From NCBI GenBank assembly GCA_948146395.1, contig OX411543.1, positions 22,484,026 to 22,548,025 on the forward strand: a stretch of DNA of 64,000 bases, read 5' to 3'. Below are positions 36,330 to 48,865 of the stretch, in pieces. The notes below the pieces were generated by a model. That model was not told where the DNA came from, searched no databases, and was given only the letters and a program-made list of their open reading frames with translations. The position numbers and the translations under genes were made by a program. Origin of the DNA: Fragum whitleyi. Taxonomy: Eukaryota; Mollusca; Bivalvia; Cardiida; Cardiidae. Each line of letters starts with the position of its first letter. Position 1 is the stretch's first letter.

Positions 36330-37614
36330 CTCACCTGAATTTTATTGTTCCAGTGGAACCCATCAAAGTAACTTCATTCATTTTTGCCTAATTGTTAAAG
36401 AGGAGATGTTATTCCAAGAATCCGAAGTGAAAATAGACCCTGCCCACCCATTCATTACTAAGGCGACTCAAAATAAGCCCTCCTTGCCATGCCCATATTT
36501 ATGGACCAATCAAAATTTTGCAAACTAATTTTGAAGAGGGTCATCAAAGGAAATTTCTAAAGTTTCATTAAATCGGCCGAGCGGTTCAAGAGAAGATGAT
36601 GTTCAAAGATTTTTGGTTCAAAATAAGCCCACCAATATTAATTGGCCGTTCAAAATTTGGGGGACATTTTTTTAAAGAGTCACCAAAGGACTATTCTGGT
36701 AAAATTATATTGAAATCAGTCTAGTTGTTCAGGAGGAGATGTCGTTCAAAAGATTCGGGCTCAATATAAGCCCCATCCTGTCACGCCCATATTTACGGGC
36801 CAATCAAAATCTCGCAAACAATTTTTGAAAAGGGTGACCCAGGGAACAATCTGGTAATTTTCTTTGAAATCAGCCCAATGGTTCAGGAGAAGATGGCGTT
36901 CAAAGATTTTTGGCTTAAAATAAGCCCCACCCTGCCAAACCCCTATAAATGGGACTATCCAAATTTGGTTAAGAATTTTTGAAAAGGGTCACCTAAGGAG
37001 CATTCTAGTTCAGTTTCATTGATTTCGACCCAATGGTTCAGGAGAAGATGTCGTTCAAAGATTTCGGGCTCAAAATAAGCCCCACCCTGCCAAACCCATG
37101 TTAATGGGACTATCCAAACTTTTGCAAAAAATTTAAGGTCATCCAAGAAACATTCTGGTAAAGTTTCATTAAAATCGGCTCAATGGTTCAGGAGGAGATG
37201 TCGTTCAAAGATTTCGGGCTCAAAACAAGCCCCGCCCCGCCACGCGCATATTTATGGACCAATCAAAATGTCGCGAACAATTTTTGAAAAGGGCCACCCA
37301 AGAAACATTCTGGTAAAGTTTCATAGAAATCGGCCAAGTGGTCCATGAGGAGATGTCGTTCAAAGATTTCAAAGTGAAAAAAATGCCACGCCCTGTAACG
37401 CCCCTTTATATGGGCCAATCAGAATTTAGCAAACATTTTTTAAGAAGGGCACCTAAGGTACATTTTTGCAAAATTTCATTGAAATCGGCCCAGTGGTTCA
37501 GGAGAAGAAGACGTTTTTAAGATTGTTGATGACGGACGACGCATGACGATCGACGGACTCAGGGTCACCCTAAAAGCTCCCCTTGAGCACGTTGTGCTCA
37601 GGTGAGCTAAAAAT
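36330..37614 (+). mobile_element. Tandem-core element T2, ~153 bp units
   Basis: GTTCAGGAGRAGATGTCGTT with variants recurs near 36396, 36584, 36727, 36880, 37035, 37186, 37340 and 37495, a period of about 153 bp. Each unit also has GGGCTCAAAATAAGCCCCAC and a GGGTCACCCAAGGAACATT-like phrase. The right end is a GACGGACGACG-type run and then a hairpin at 37575-37608 (AGCTC..CTTGAGCAC/GTGCTCAGG..GAGCT) followed by AAAAAT. GCTCACCTGAA near 36332 is the inverted counterpart of TCAGGTGAGC and marks the left end. T3 at 61568-62821 has the same unit type with a different terminal hairpin. Confidence 0.7.
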
Positions 37615-37974
37615 CAATGTAATTTGTTAAAAGGAGGAATGTATTCCCAAAATTAACAAAACACAATTGGCGACATCGACGTGTGCGATTCATACTTTCG
37701 TCAGCCGATTAACAAATAATAATTCCCTTGTCGTAAATTCTGCAGTTATCTTTCTCTGTTCTTTTAATAACAAGTACCCACATTTTACCTAGAGCAAAAC
37801 AATATATAGATTTTTACACATGCGTAGTTCCTCTGAAGCATCCTCGGATGTCCAGCCACTGGATTTTAATACATATCGTTTGGAAAAGCATGGGAAGATA
37901 AGACGACCGTGATATTGTTTCAAAGTGAAAGATGATTTGTTAAAAGATATTACCTCCATTCATACTTCTTCTTG

Positions 37975-38300
37975 GTTTTTCTAGATATAACCGTATATTA
38001 TCACTTGATAAATTACCGCTTAACTAGTGCAATTATCAATACAATATTTGACGTTATCTGATCAGGGCCCAAAAAATAATGACGGCATGATGGCGTTACC
38101 TAATAATCACATGCAAAGTAACGCGCCTTGATTAAATTTGGTCAAAATTTTACATACATGTGTTGTTTGTTTTTCGAATAAGATCGATAAATCTTTTATT
38201 TCATGAACACCAAAAGCTTGATTATGACTAGTGGCTCGCCCACTACAGCCTTCTTTTGTTCATTCAAAGAAACATAAATCGATCTTACAATCAGCGTTTT
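37975..38300. repeat. Repeat family 4, copy 1
   Basis: TATTATCACTTGATAA near 37992 and an internal inverted pair (GTTTTTCGAATAAGATCGAT near 38170; ATCGATCTTACAATCAGCG near 38278) match, in order, the structure at 55735-56090 in CEMIP intron 2. Confidence 0.5.
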
Positions 38301-39060
38301 TCGTGTCTTAGACTCCCGGACCCTTAGAACTATCTAATATAAGTCCTATGGACCCTCTAAAGATCAATATCAGAAGGAAATTGAAGGCTACATGTATTGT
38401 AAACAGTATTCAATCATCTCCTGAAGTTGAGCGTCACGTAATTATACGCATCCAACAATTTCTAAACTTTTGAATAGGAAATATCTTTAAAGGCACAGAA
38501 AAACTAGATAACTGATCTAAAATAAATAGTCTTTATCTAAAGCAGGGATTCCAAAACCTTATGAAAGGACCCTAAAACCCAAATGGTTGAATTCTTTGAA
38601 AAAATTTTTATATCGCCCTGAACAATTATCCCGTATATAGTATCATTCATGTAGATAAGTACACCTTTGTTTTAAAAGATATATAAAAACAAAACTTTTG
38701 CACAAGAAGTGACACCAGATTTAGAAGAGCCCCCAAACAAACTATTTCATGAGAAAAGACCCAAGTCAGAAAATGAAATTTAACAAACGACAGACTTTTC
38801 CCGAGGGACACCAATTAGGTTTTCCAGAACAATTTCATCTAACACCAATTACTGGCCATATAACATAATGTAGTGGACGATGAGCCTTGGGGCATGAAGA
38901 CGGCGAGTGGTTAATGATCCAATGATAATATTTTACTCGGTAATTGGTAAATAGTAGAACAAGTTGTAAATGCACATACATGTTTATCTTTCTATGAGTC
39001 ACATGCATGTACATCTATTTGAAACAATACAATAAAAAGGTAAAATTTTATGATCGATCA
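38301..39060. other. Unassigned
   Basis: Nothing recognised. Confidence 0.3.
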
Positions 39061-39501
39061 TACAGTTAGTTACATCGTGAAATTTACATTCATCTCAATC
39101 AACACCATTCTTAATCGCTCAATCAACGCTATATTCATTCATTCCAAACACTCACTGAAACTATTCAAAAACGCTCAAAATGTCTATAAGATAAGAGATC
39201 AACAACTACCTTCAAAATGAATAAAGCAAGAACCGAATCGCGATTTCATTTAAATGCTTGAAATTGTAATAGTCTGATTGGTTCTTAAAAAATAGGAAAC
39301 GATTTATAGAACTTTTATGCATGTTTTATAAACTGGAGGTAATTCCTATCGTTAATTCTGTTCATCCCGAACAAAAATTTGCTATACTGGATTACCTCCC
39401 TTAAATTTCACTACAGACCAAATCCGCTCATTCATTCAACATCATTCCGAATTCATTCCAAGATTAGTCACCTTGTCACTTTCACGATATTATTAACTGT
39501 T
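39061..39501 (-). mobile_element. TA-flanked MITE family 1, copy G
   Basis: This is one of the best-kept copies. TACAGTTAGTTACATCGTGA starts at 39061 and the inverted right end ACTTTCACGATATTATTAAC followed by TGT closes it at about 39500. The central palindrome is near 39355-39393 (ATTCTGTTC...GAACAAAAATT). Length is 441 bp, non-coding. TA next to a CAGT start fits a Tc1/mariner-mobilised MITE, which is inference. Confidence 0.85.
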
Positions 39502-39579
39502 TCATAGATTAATTTGGAACAATAAAACATGATTGAGTCATTTTCATAAACATTTTCTAGTAGTATAACTAGATAAGGC

Positions 39580-40010
39580 CAGCTGCTGACGACAACGCCA
39601 CAAGCAATAAGCAATTTATAGGTCATATTAATATGACCTTCGTCGCGGGAGTGATATGACACGGTATGCAAATGAGCTCAAAACGAATAGCGACGCTATT
39701 TTGTAACCGCGAAAATGAAGTCATAATGTATATATTGTGACGTCGGTTTTAAAAGGCGTTATATAAGTTTCGGCGAAAATTGAAATGTTGAATTTCAAGA
39801 ATTTCGACGATAATTCGGAAAAATACGGGTCTAATTATAAACAGAATATAAAATTTTGCTCATAAAATACAGAATTTATTACACTCGTCATCTAAAACAG
39901 ATAAAAACTCGGCGCAGCCCTGTTCTTATCTGTTTATAGAAAACTCGTTTAACAAATTCAGTATTCCATGACCACTTGTTCAATATCCTCTATTTACATT
40001 AATTTTAAGA
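39580..40010 (+). mobile_element. Hairpin MITE family 3, copy 1
   Basis: It begins near TAATATGACCTTCGTCGCGG and ends TATTCCATGACCACTTG...CAATATCCTC. The right part folds: ACTCGTCATCTAAAACAGAT paired with the later ATCTGTTTATAGAAAACTCG around a CTCGGCGCAGCC centre. Copies at 57640-58062 (inverted) and 59861-60280 lie in CEMIP introns. Confidence 0.7.
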
Positions 40011-40217
40011 TAATATAACTTTGACTTATGCCAATATTCAAGAGGAAATATTCTAAGGAGCTGTTTACAATTAAGGTGTGTTTTATTTCAAAATAAGGTG
40101 GATGGTTTCTGCAATTTCTTTTATTAATTTTTCGTCGATTGATAGTAATTTTAGCTTATCAATATCGATCCTGTTTGAATGGATACTCAACCGAAAGACA
40201 ATTATTTTATCATTGCG

Positions 40218-40294
40218 CGAGACCGAGAATCGAATCCATGATGTTTAACTTAATGGTTAGAGTCAGGTACCCTACCGACTGAACCTATGAGACC
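40218..40294 (-). repeat. tRNA-like sequence (SINE head or tRNA pseudogene)
   Basis: On the minus strand, TAGGTTCAGTCGGTAGGGTA resembles a tRNA A box and GGATTCGATTCTCGG resembles a B box, about 50 bases apart. The anticodon arm does not fold cleanly, so this is probably a SINE or tRNA-derived repeat rather than a gene. Confidence 0.5.
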
Positions 40295-40964
40295 AAGTAA
40301 TAATAATAAACATGTTAAGCGAGCCAAAGCAACTATAATGTCTATAATGTCTCGATATTTCTTCTTCTTTTGGGACCTTTTTTTTCCATTTTTCAGTCAG
40401 AGTCAAATGAAGTAAACAAGTGATCGGAAATTTCACAGACATAGCAGATAATGTTTATTGGATAGGGGGAATAGATGTTTGAACTAACTTCAAGTTCGCA
40501 GTGGTTTAAATCAACTTTCTAACGCAGCTGTCAGCGTGCGCAAATATCCAGGCTTCCTATTCAATTTGAAAGTGATCTTTTGTGACGGAAGTTATTTATT
40601 TTAGACATAAAAGAAGAAATTCTTATGTAAAACCAGATGAAAGACAGTTATTTACCAAAGAGCATATTTACAAAACTTTGAGAGATCTTAACCATTTACT
40701 TTTCTATATTAACTTGTATGGACATGGTTCTCACAAAATCTTAAAACAAAGTTTAAAATTGTGTTATTATTGTATTCTTAGTTGATACTAATTTATTTCA
40801 GTTCGATTGCGACGAAAGCTTAAGCTTATAGAATCGCTCTCGAACACTCAATCCTGATGTTTTCACGTATTCTTGATAAGAAAGAAGAAAAATCCCGTTT
40901 AAAGTTTTTTTAACAACTTACCTATCTTTTTATAGATATAATTAAACGACTCAACTTTAGTTTA
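40295..40964. other. Unassigned
   Basis: No recognised feature. Confidence 0.3.
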
Positions 40965-41380
40965 TACAGTAAGTAACATCTTTCTTAATCGCTTGAACCC
41001 AGAGTTTCATTCAGTCCCTCGAAACACTTATTCAAACCACCAAAAACGCTCTAAAATGACTAGAAAGATAAAATCAACAGCTAAATTCAAAATGAATATT
41101 AAACAAAATTCGCGATTTCACTGGTATAATTGAACTTGTAAGAGTCTGATTTGTTCTTGACTAAAGAGAGAGCTTTTTATAGAACTTGTTTGCAAATTTT
41201 CTAAAGGGGGGGGGGGGGGGGGGTAACAAATATCGCTATTTTTGTTCGTCGTGAACAAAATAAGTGGTATTGAATAACCTCACTTAATTTTCACTCACAA
41301 CTCACTCATCCCACTCACAACTCACTCATCCCACTCATTCAAATTCATTCCAAAATCATTCACCTTATCAATCAGTTATA
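40965..41380 (-). mobile_element. TA-flanked MITE family 1, copy H
   Basis: It starts TACAGTAAGTAACATC. The interior and palindrome (TTTTTGTTC...GAACAAAATAAG, near 41232-41270) match the family. The right terminus is decayed. A run of 16 G at about 41207-41222 and a duplicated ACTCACTCATCCCACTCACA interrupt it. Confidence 0.75.
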
Positions 41381-41510
41381 TGACACGCTCAATGGACTTC
41401 CGTTAATTCTATAAAGATTTGAACTCCTTTCCTGGTACGTATTTCAAAGACCCTAGCGAATATTTTGGCTTTAGAAATGTTTTGATAGAATGGATGCACA
41501 ACAATTATAC

Positions 41511-43000
41511 TACCCAAAGTTTGCTTAGCACCACAACTTTTTTATACTATAATTTCAGGAAAAAATGAAAATTGATAATGAGAATGTTGAAAAATGGTCA
41601 CTTGTAATAAGTTTATCAAATTTTAAGAAGAAAATAAAGCTTTATAATGATAAGAAGACTTTAAATGTAGACCAAACAGGGAGACCCTAGAAATTGGTCT
41701 TTTTTCTTGAAAATTGAAAAATAGAATTTGACCAAAAACGGTGTTCTTTCAATTACATTACGTTCAATAACGAGTATGAGAGCCGGCACTGTCAATTACA
41801 GCCTGACAGCGTCTCTGCATACTCCTGATTAAGTTCTGGATTACTCTTTCGGGAATAATAGACCATTCTTTTCTGAGGATCTAGCTGAGCTCCTGAAGTG
41901 TCCTTCACTGGACCTAGCGAGCCGAAACTCGGACCTGTAGCTCATTCCACATATGCTCTATAGGATAAAATTTCGGTGAGCGACCCGGCCAGTCCAGATG
42001 TGGAATGCCCTCTTCTTTGCGATACTCTTGGACTATACGGGCCGTGTGTTGACGGGCGTTATCATCCATTAAAATGAATTCATCCCCAATAGCACCAGCG
42101 TAAAATCTTACGTGGGTATTGAGGTTTTCATCAATGTATCTACGAGCTGTCAGAGAAACCCTTTCTAAAATAATAAGATCAGTCCGCCAATCCAAGCTGA
42201 TGCCACCCAAACCATGTTGCACCCACCCCCATTGCGATCGTGTTCAGCAATGTTTGCTGCATGAAACCTTTCCCCTGGCCTTCTCCACAACCTAGTCCGC
42301 ATATCAGTGTAGTCCAGGCAATACCTGGACTCATCCGTGAATACCATGAGGCGCCATCGTCTTATGCGTCAGCCAACGTGGCCCAATGCCCATGTTAACT
42401 GACGCCGACAATGAACTCGGGACAGCGGAATACGAATACATGGTCTTCTTGACCTCAGGTTATACTCATACAGCCGTGCTCGTATGGTTTGAGTCGAAAC
42501 CTGACTCCCGAGGCCTTTTGAAGGTCGGAACGTAGCTGCGTTGCCGTAGCAAACCTGTTTCTTCGGGTTTGAATTAACCAAAAAACGGTCTTCTGCAACG
42601 GAGGTAGCTCTACTCCTACCTCCACCATGTCTCCTTACAGGTGTACCATATTGTTGCTCCAGCATACCTACAGCACGCCACAATTGTTCGACAGATAAAT
42701 GTCATTTGAAATTTGGATAATGCATGAATAACGACTTAAAAGTCAATAAAGTATTGAAAAACAGAAACTAAGCATCTACATGAAACCTGTAGATGTAGAA
42801 AATGAGAAAGGACAGGTAAGAAACCGGGGTTCCTCATTTTGCACGAGTCTCGCGAGAAAATTGCGTGTCAAATTTGGAAATGCATACATTAGATATCTTG
42901 TCAATACATAATTGTGCAATCTAAACACGAACACGAATGTTTTTTTTTATCAGCTCCGACAGGACAGCGAAAAAGTTTGGTGCTTAGCAAACTTTGAGTA
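41511..43000 (-). mobile_element. Tc1-like DNA transposon, full length
   Basis: Both ends show TIRs of about 31 bp. The left TACCCAAAGTTTGCTTAGCA continues CCACAACTTTTT; the right, on the other strand, is TACTCAAAGTTTGCTAAGCA continuing CCAAACTTTTT. TA at each outer edge fits the TA target duplication of the IS630-Tc1-mariner superfamily. The 1490 bp length is normal for Tc1. It holds a single transposase in minus orientation. Confidence 0.9.
41914..42683 (-). pseudogene. Tc1-like transposase, DD34E, two lesions
   Basis: The 42683-42369 frame has a helix-turn-helix region (GRSRATSVAEDRFL, then VSTQTIRARLYEYNLRSRRP), the Tc1 DNA-binding part. Next comes the first catalytic Asp in VFTDESRYCLDY (about 42340-42305). 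The second is in LMDDNARQHTAR (about 42075-42040), and Glu is in GRSPKFYPIEHMWNEL (about 41975-41930). I count 34 residues between the second Asp and Glu, which is the DD34E spacing of Tc1 elements. An in-frame stop at 42371-42369 and a one-base frame change near 42195-42215 break the gene, so it is inactive as read. The N-terminus before 42683 is not resolved. Confidence 0.92.
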
Positions 43001-43344
43001 ATATATATGGAATGCATCAGTATGGGAAAAGAACTGAAAAGAGTAGAATTGATAACGAAATTCTATTACAGTCAAAAAAGAAGTTTAATCGCTTTAAATG
43101 TTGTTAATCAACCCTCACTGAGCGGAATTTGGTATGGAACAAAGAAATATAAAATAAACTGTGTATTTGCAAAGTATCATTCCCGAAAACTCTACCGACG
43201 GACTTTAAAATTGACGGTAAAAGAGACGAAATACGCTGTAAAAATAACGTTATTATTGATATTCATATCACAGATAATAAAACATGTATTTGTATCTGAT
43301 TTTAAGCCATTTTTAATTGACAGGATCTCTCTTTTCACCTTTCT
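43001..43344. other. Unassigned
   Basis: A 134-codon open frame (43007-43411) overlaps the next MITE and has no family motif; I treat it as chance. Confidence 0.35.
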
Positions 43345-43743
43345 TACAGGTAAATATATCATGGAATTAACGTTCACCCCAATCAAAAACCATTATTTAC
43401 TAGTCGTTTAACGCTCTATTATTTCATTCTTAGCACTCAATCAAATCGGTCAAAACGCTCCAAGACCATAACAACAAACTTTGAAACAGATCAAGACGCT
43501 CGATTTGATTGGCTGGTATTGATTTTATAGTGCCTGGTTGGTCTGTATCACAAACAGAAACAGAAAAATACATCTATTTTTTATTCAAGGGAGGTAAAAT
43601 AGCGACAATTCCGTCCATTTATAGCGATATTGTTATACCACCCTTGCATGTAAGTCAAAACTCAGTATAAGCTCTCATTCATATTCATTCCAATACCCTT
43701 CCAAAACCACCACCCTTACGATTTCAGGTTGTTCTTATCTGTA
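43345..43743 (-). mobile_element. TA-flanked MITE family 1, copy I (decayed)
   Basis: TACAGGTAAATATATCATGG...AACGTTCACCCCAATCAAAA at the left and TTACGATTTCAGG...CTGTA at the right match the family ends loosely. The centre is eroded. Confidence 0.65.
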
Positions 43744-44274
43744 TGTTAAAATCACTCACATCCATGACTACATAGAGGTTAAACGTTTGTTTGATAGTAA
43801 GGTCGATATATTTTTAACTTGGGGGACAATAAAAGCTATATTTTTGAGTGGCAAAGATATAACATAAAAATAAACAATTATAACTTTTCTTTAATACAAA
43901 AGTTAGACGAAATGTGTTCATTTTGAGTCATTTTCTTGAATTAAAGCGCGTCATTTTGGGTGTGATTGCTAAGCAACGTTCTGACGTCATTTGATTATTT
44001 GGCTCTCCTCAGATAACGTTATATATTATGAAATGAATGAAACCGTGTTTAATACCCTTTTTTTTCACTGGTTTGGCGGGGAGATTATAACGTAATAGTA
44101 TATCGTTTTTTCTCGATAATCCTAGGAGATATATATATTTGTTAAAATATGAACACCCCCTCGCTCTCTACATTCAGTAAAAATCTACTGTAGCACACAT
44201 AAGTCTTGAATATGTTCCATTGTGGATGATTAATTTGTACTTTTTAGGATAACTCCACTTCAGCAATACGAATG
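43744..44274. other. Unassigned
   Basis: No recognised feature before the large element that starts at 44275. Confidence 0.3.
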
Positions 44275-44291
44275 CATATCGAGGCTTCAAC

Positions 44292-44921
44292 GCAAAACTG
44301 TCGTAACTCCATTTTTTTGACAAAACCACTTTTTTTCATTTTTGAAATCCTTATTTGATACTTTATCCATGGTTAAAACAGAAAATGAAAATTTGAAATA
44401 TAAAATACTTTAATTGAAAAATGCAAAAATGCCGTAACTCAGAAAAAGGATATTTTGTTGTGCAAAACTGTCGTAAGTCTATTTTTGGAGTTACGACAGT
44501 TTTGCATTGAGGAATTTATGATTGAAATGGTTATGATGTTCATGCAAAACTGTAGTAAGTCCAACAGATGTTAATGTTTCTTAATTCATTCAATGAATTT
44601 CAATCTTAAAATTCAAGACTACAGATAATATGGCTATAGATAGATTATTTACCTTCCAAGGTTACTTTTTATAAGATTTTTTAAAAATAACAGTTAATAA
44701 AGGAGAAAAAATCACAAATTATTCATTTTGTAAAAATTGGTCTTAAGAACTAAAAGTATGCAGTTTGTTTGTTCATTATGTACTTGTTAAATGTAAGAAT
44801 TTGCTTAATACTACATTTATATATAAATATTTAAGTCAGAAAAGATTGCCCGATTTATTTTTAGAAGTGAAATGGACTTACGACAGTTTTGCATGAACAT
44901 AATCAAAACTGTCGTAAGTCA
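44292..44921. repeat. Left cluster of the 19 bp subterminal motif
   Basis: Copies or close variants of GCAAAACTGTCGTAAGTCC lie at 44292 (+), 44423 (+, weak), 44462 (+), 44487 (-), 44544 (+), 44874 (-) and 44903 (+). The pairs 44462/44487 and 44874/44903 face each other and could form hairpins. Confidence 0.9.
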
Positions 44922-45158
44922 CCCCAAATTGTCTCGGTCTTCTTATGGTAACTATTTCATTATGTCCTTATCATTTTTGTTCCTCTGGCTTATTTTAAGC
45001 CAGGCTATTTTCTTGTTTTTATGTCTGTGAAATCATCAAATGATTCTAACTATTTTAATAGCTTATCAGAAATATATGGATGAAGCTCAAACAACTTCTA
45101 CTGGTATAATTTTTATATCAACTTATATCAGACCCTATGCGGAAAATTTAGGATTATT

Positions 45159-45918
45159 GACCCGGTCCCACTGCCAAACCGACACAAAACGTATGCTAAA
45201 TGGACTCAACTGAAGAGTTAAATTTTCATCCGTTCTCATACGCTTGATACAAACTGATAATAGTGGCAAAAATTTGCAAAAGCAGAAAGTAAAGTATGTA
45301 GCCGAGATGTTGTGTGGATGCTCATCGAGAGCCTTGCTGATAAGCCCAGATGACAGATCTGAAGAGGTTACCAGGTTTAATTGTGATGTAAACTTATAGT
45401 GAAAAGAGTGGATGCATAAAGCATTGGAGGTATACGCATGTATGCTGTGCAGAAACGAGATGGACACAGCAAGGATCATTAAATTTTAGGTGATGCAAAG
45501 GCTTCATACTTAAATGTATCTGTGTTATTTCTCTTTTAAATTTTTCGTATACCTAATAATTCTATCCTGTGTAGGTTTTCAGCCAAAGCGGATAAAAGTT
45601 CCGAGGATGCCTAACCGATGGATTGGGATTGCAGTGGAAGTATAACGGATGCTATAGGATACATAGCATTTAAACCTCATAATGTTTCACATTTACAATC
45701 TACAAAGCAGAAAGTTTATCCGCTCTACAAGTTTTGTGCAGTTCAAAACTTTCTGCGCGGATGAAATGACAATGGACGGGTACTCAATGGACAGAGGGTA
45801 TGCAAAGCGTATGTACAGGGTTAGAAACAGATGCAAAACTTCTTTTTCAACGGATGTGAAGATTTTCATGTGTTTTACATCCCAAATGCATCTGTATGTG
45901 CAATAGGACCGGGCCTTA
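45159..45918. mobile_element. Nested ~760 bp element with CCCGGTCC ends
   Basis: CCCGGTCCCACTGC at the left is mirrored by CCCGGTCCTATTGC on the opposite strand at the right. The arms share further inverted words such as ATCCGTT, CATACGC and GGACTC. The flank is TTAA on the right and TTGA on the left, which might be an old TTAA target. Frames of 114 (minus) and 74 (plus) codons inside have no known motif. Confidence 0.5.
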
Positions 45919-48865
45919 AGGGTTTATGGATTGATTCTTGTCTATATAGACTATCATTGGCCATTTTACTAAAGACAGGTCCTTCTTAATTGCATATCCT
46001 CTGCAATTTACCTCCATTTAAACTGTTACATTACTCTCCCCCCAAAAATAAGCCTGAGGCTTGGCCTTTCTGTGGGTAAGGCAACTCCAGTCTGGCATTT
46101 GTCATTACCCCACCCCTGCTAACAATTTGTACCAAAAGAGCACATAGACAGACTTGATCCACTCAGGGAAAAAGATCCTCAATCCTAAACAGGTCGATGA
46201 CTGTTTGTATAGACCATCTATAAGCCATTTAACTAAGGGTGGGTCTTTATATCCAATGCAACTACCTCCCTTTTTAGTGTTACAAAGGTTTCTAATTTTC
46301 ATAATGTTGTATGTAGTGAAAACTTTTATTGTCCTAGAAACTTCTAAAGACTGTTAATTTTGTTACCCCAATAAGATTCTTTAATTTTCTCAGGAAATTT
46401 CATCTTGTTATCCCACATCAGAGATTTAGATCTACTGGCAGAAGGTACATTTTTTGTGAATGTCCCTCTGTCTATGTGTCCATTCGTAATATTTTTCTTG
46501 TTCTTGGCATCAGGTCAACAGTGTTCATCTGATTTGCTTCAAACTTTCACAGAGTGATTGGACTTATATAAGAATGGTTCCTTTTGAAAGTGGGCCAGGT
46601 TCGTCAAGTATCATGGGAGATGAATATATGTCTTAAATATCCTATTAATTTTTTCAATTCTAGTCCACAGATCTCTTCTGATTTGCTTTAAACTTGCATG
46701 GAATACATGGTTTTACCATTATGAAGAACATTCTGTTAAAATATGCTCAGGTCTATGAAGTTTCACAGCAAAAGGGTTGTTATGAAAATTTAATTAGTAT
46801 ATTCTTTCTTTTTTTTTTAACTTTTTCCAACTTTGGAAAGATTGATGGCTTCTTAATTAATTTCAAATGGCATATGATTACCTAACCCATGCTATCATGC
46901 TAAAGACTTTTTTAGGGAGTCAGTAGAGAGTCCCAGGCCCTTATGGACCTCTTATTTTGTTTAATTTAGTATCCGTGAAACCTTTGTCCCCCGTATTTAA
47001 TTTCTTAATTTCATGGGATCTTGGGTCCCTTGTCTCTAATGAGATTTTTAAGTGCTTTTAAATATCCTCAGATGTTTAAATTTACCTCTTCAGATTCTTA
47101 AAGAAATCCTCATCAAATTAGCAACATGACTATAAGGGTTCATGGAAAGATTCTTTTAGCTTTTCATGAAATCTTTAATTACACTCCCCTTCAAAGAAGA
47201 TGGGATATTGCATTTGTCAGTTGGACCATCTGTCCGTAGACTGTTTTTTGTCATATCTAAAAAAGTATGCATGCTAGAATCATGAACTTCACAGGTGGAT
47301 AGATCTCATTTAAAAGTGCAGTGTACAAGAACTGTTACTCTACTCAGCATTTTGGGGGGGTTATTGCCCTTTGCTTAATGCCAAGGAATTTGACTTGCTC
47401 TTATTGGGGGCATAAATGTTTTATATTTGTTGAATCTTTAGTAAAATGAAATATCATATTTCACATAATTGCATAATTTTACAAATGAACTGCATTTGAA
47501 TTTTGAGACTTACCTAAAATTCAATCACAGTAAAGGGTCAAATATCTTTTGACCTAAGGTCAATTTGTCATTACATTTCAGGAATTAGTTTATATCTAGG
47601 AGAGAAATAAAATTGAATGTGGATAATTCACAGTATTCATCTAAGGATAAAGGTTACAGCAGGTCAAATGTTGGTTTGCACAGGTTTTTACTCATTCTTT
47701 AACAGTGTTCTGTATATTTCCAACCAAGTGGTCAACCTAGCCAAATGGCTTTCTTTAAAAGTTCCAAAATTCAGCTCATAAGTACAAGCACATCATTAAA
47801 ATAACTTATATGATTTCATATGAACAACAAGATGTTTTTTCCATCATGTCAAAATCATTATACCCCAGTATTTGGAGACAAAAAGGCATTGACTCTTAAG
47901 AAACAAATGTTGGACAAAAGTTTACCAAACCATGACTCAAAACCCCAATTTTGACAGAGCTTAGACCTCATTACCAACTTTGGTAACTGGGATCAGCTCA
48001 AAACAACAAGAGGTTAAAGATAGCCTGTATGCTTCAATGCCAAATCTAAATTCATGAAAAAAATTAAGAAGTGTCAAACTAAAACAGCTCTACCAAGTTT
48101 GGCTGAATTAATGGATGTTTGAAGCAAGATGTTAGAAAATTTCAAATTAAAAATACACCATGTCACACCTTCCAACAAATTTTCACAGACAAGTTTTGAA
48201 CAAAATTCACACAAGTTACATTCAAGTTTTGTTGAAACTGATCAAATGATTTTGGAGTAGAAACTGTTTCAAGGTATCAAACTCAAAAGAAGACTTGCCC
48301 TGACAAACCCACATTATCCCGAGATGTTCAAAGGAAAAAGTTATTGACACACAGCAGACACACCAATATGATAGTAGCCTGAAGCTATGAAAGGGTATAG
48401 TTCTTACAAGAGGAATGCAACAGATTCAACTCTCAGCTGTAGGTTAAAGCGGACAAGATGCTGCAGCCTCAGCACAGTTAATGCTATGTCAGGGCTCCAT
48501 ATAAGGGTTTCTGGTTTCTATCCCAGCTATGGGATACATCCTTGTCAACAAACCTCTCCCAACAATGAAAGGATAATTGTAAAACTTACTGGATTGAGCT
48601 TCTGGAGGCTGAGAAAGGATATCAAGTTAGTACTGGTGTTACAAATGCAAAGAATCCATGGTTATATATAATAAAATATATAAGTAGTACGCTTTCGAAA
48701 TTGCATAAGGACTTATCTCTTAAAAAGGAAACCTAAAGATTTATGTCAAGTTTGAAGCAAATATTACATCCTACTCCTTCGTATTCCTACAATACTTTAT
48801 GGAATAAAAGACATCATATAGATCAAAATACATCTATTGTATTGTCCAAAAAAAGTCAGCTTAAA
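45919..48865. other. Interior of the 6.6 kb element, unassigned
   Basis: Small open frames only (up to 94 codons at 48387-48671). None shows a transposase, helicase or integrase motif that I can see. Confidence 0.4.

Noticed and set aside
43007..43411. 134-codon open frame after the Tc1 element
   Set aside because: It overlaps a MITE end, has biased AT-rich composition and no recognisable motif.
45135..45479. 114-codon minus-strand frame as a transposase for the 6.6 kb element
   Set aside because: It starts inside the nested CCCGGTCC element and shows no catalytic or DNA-binding motif.
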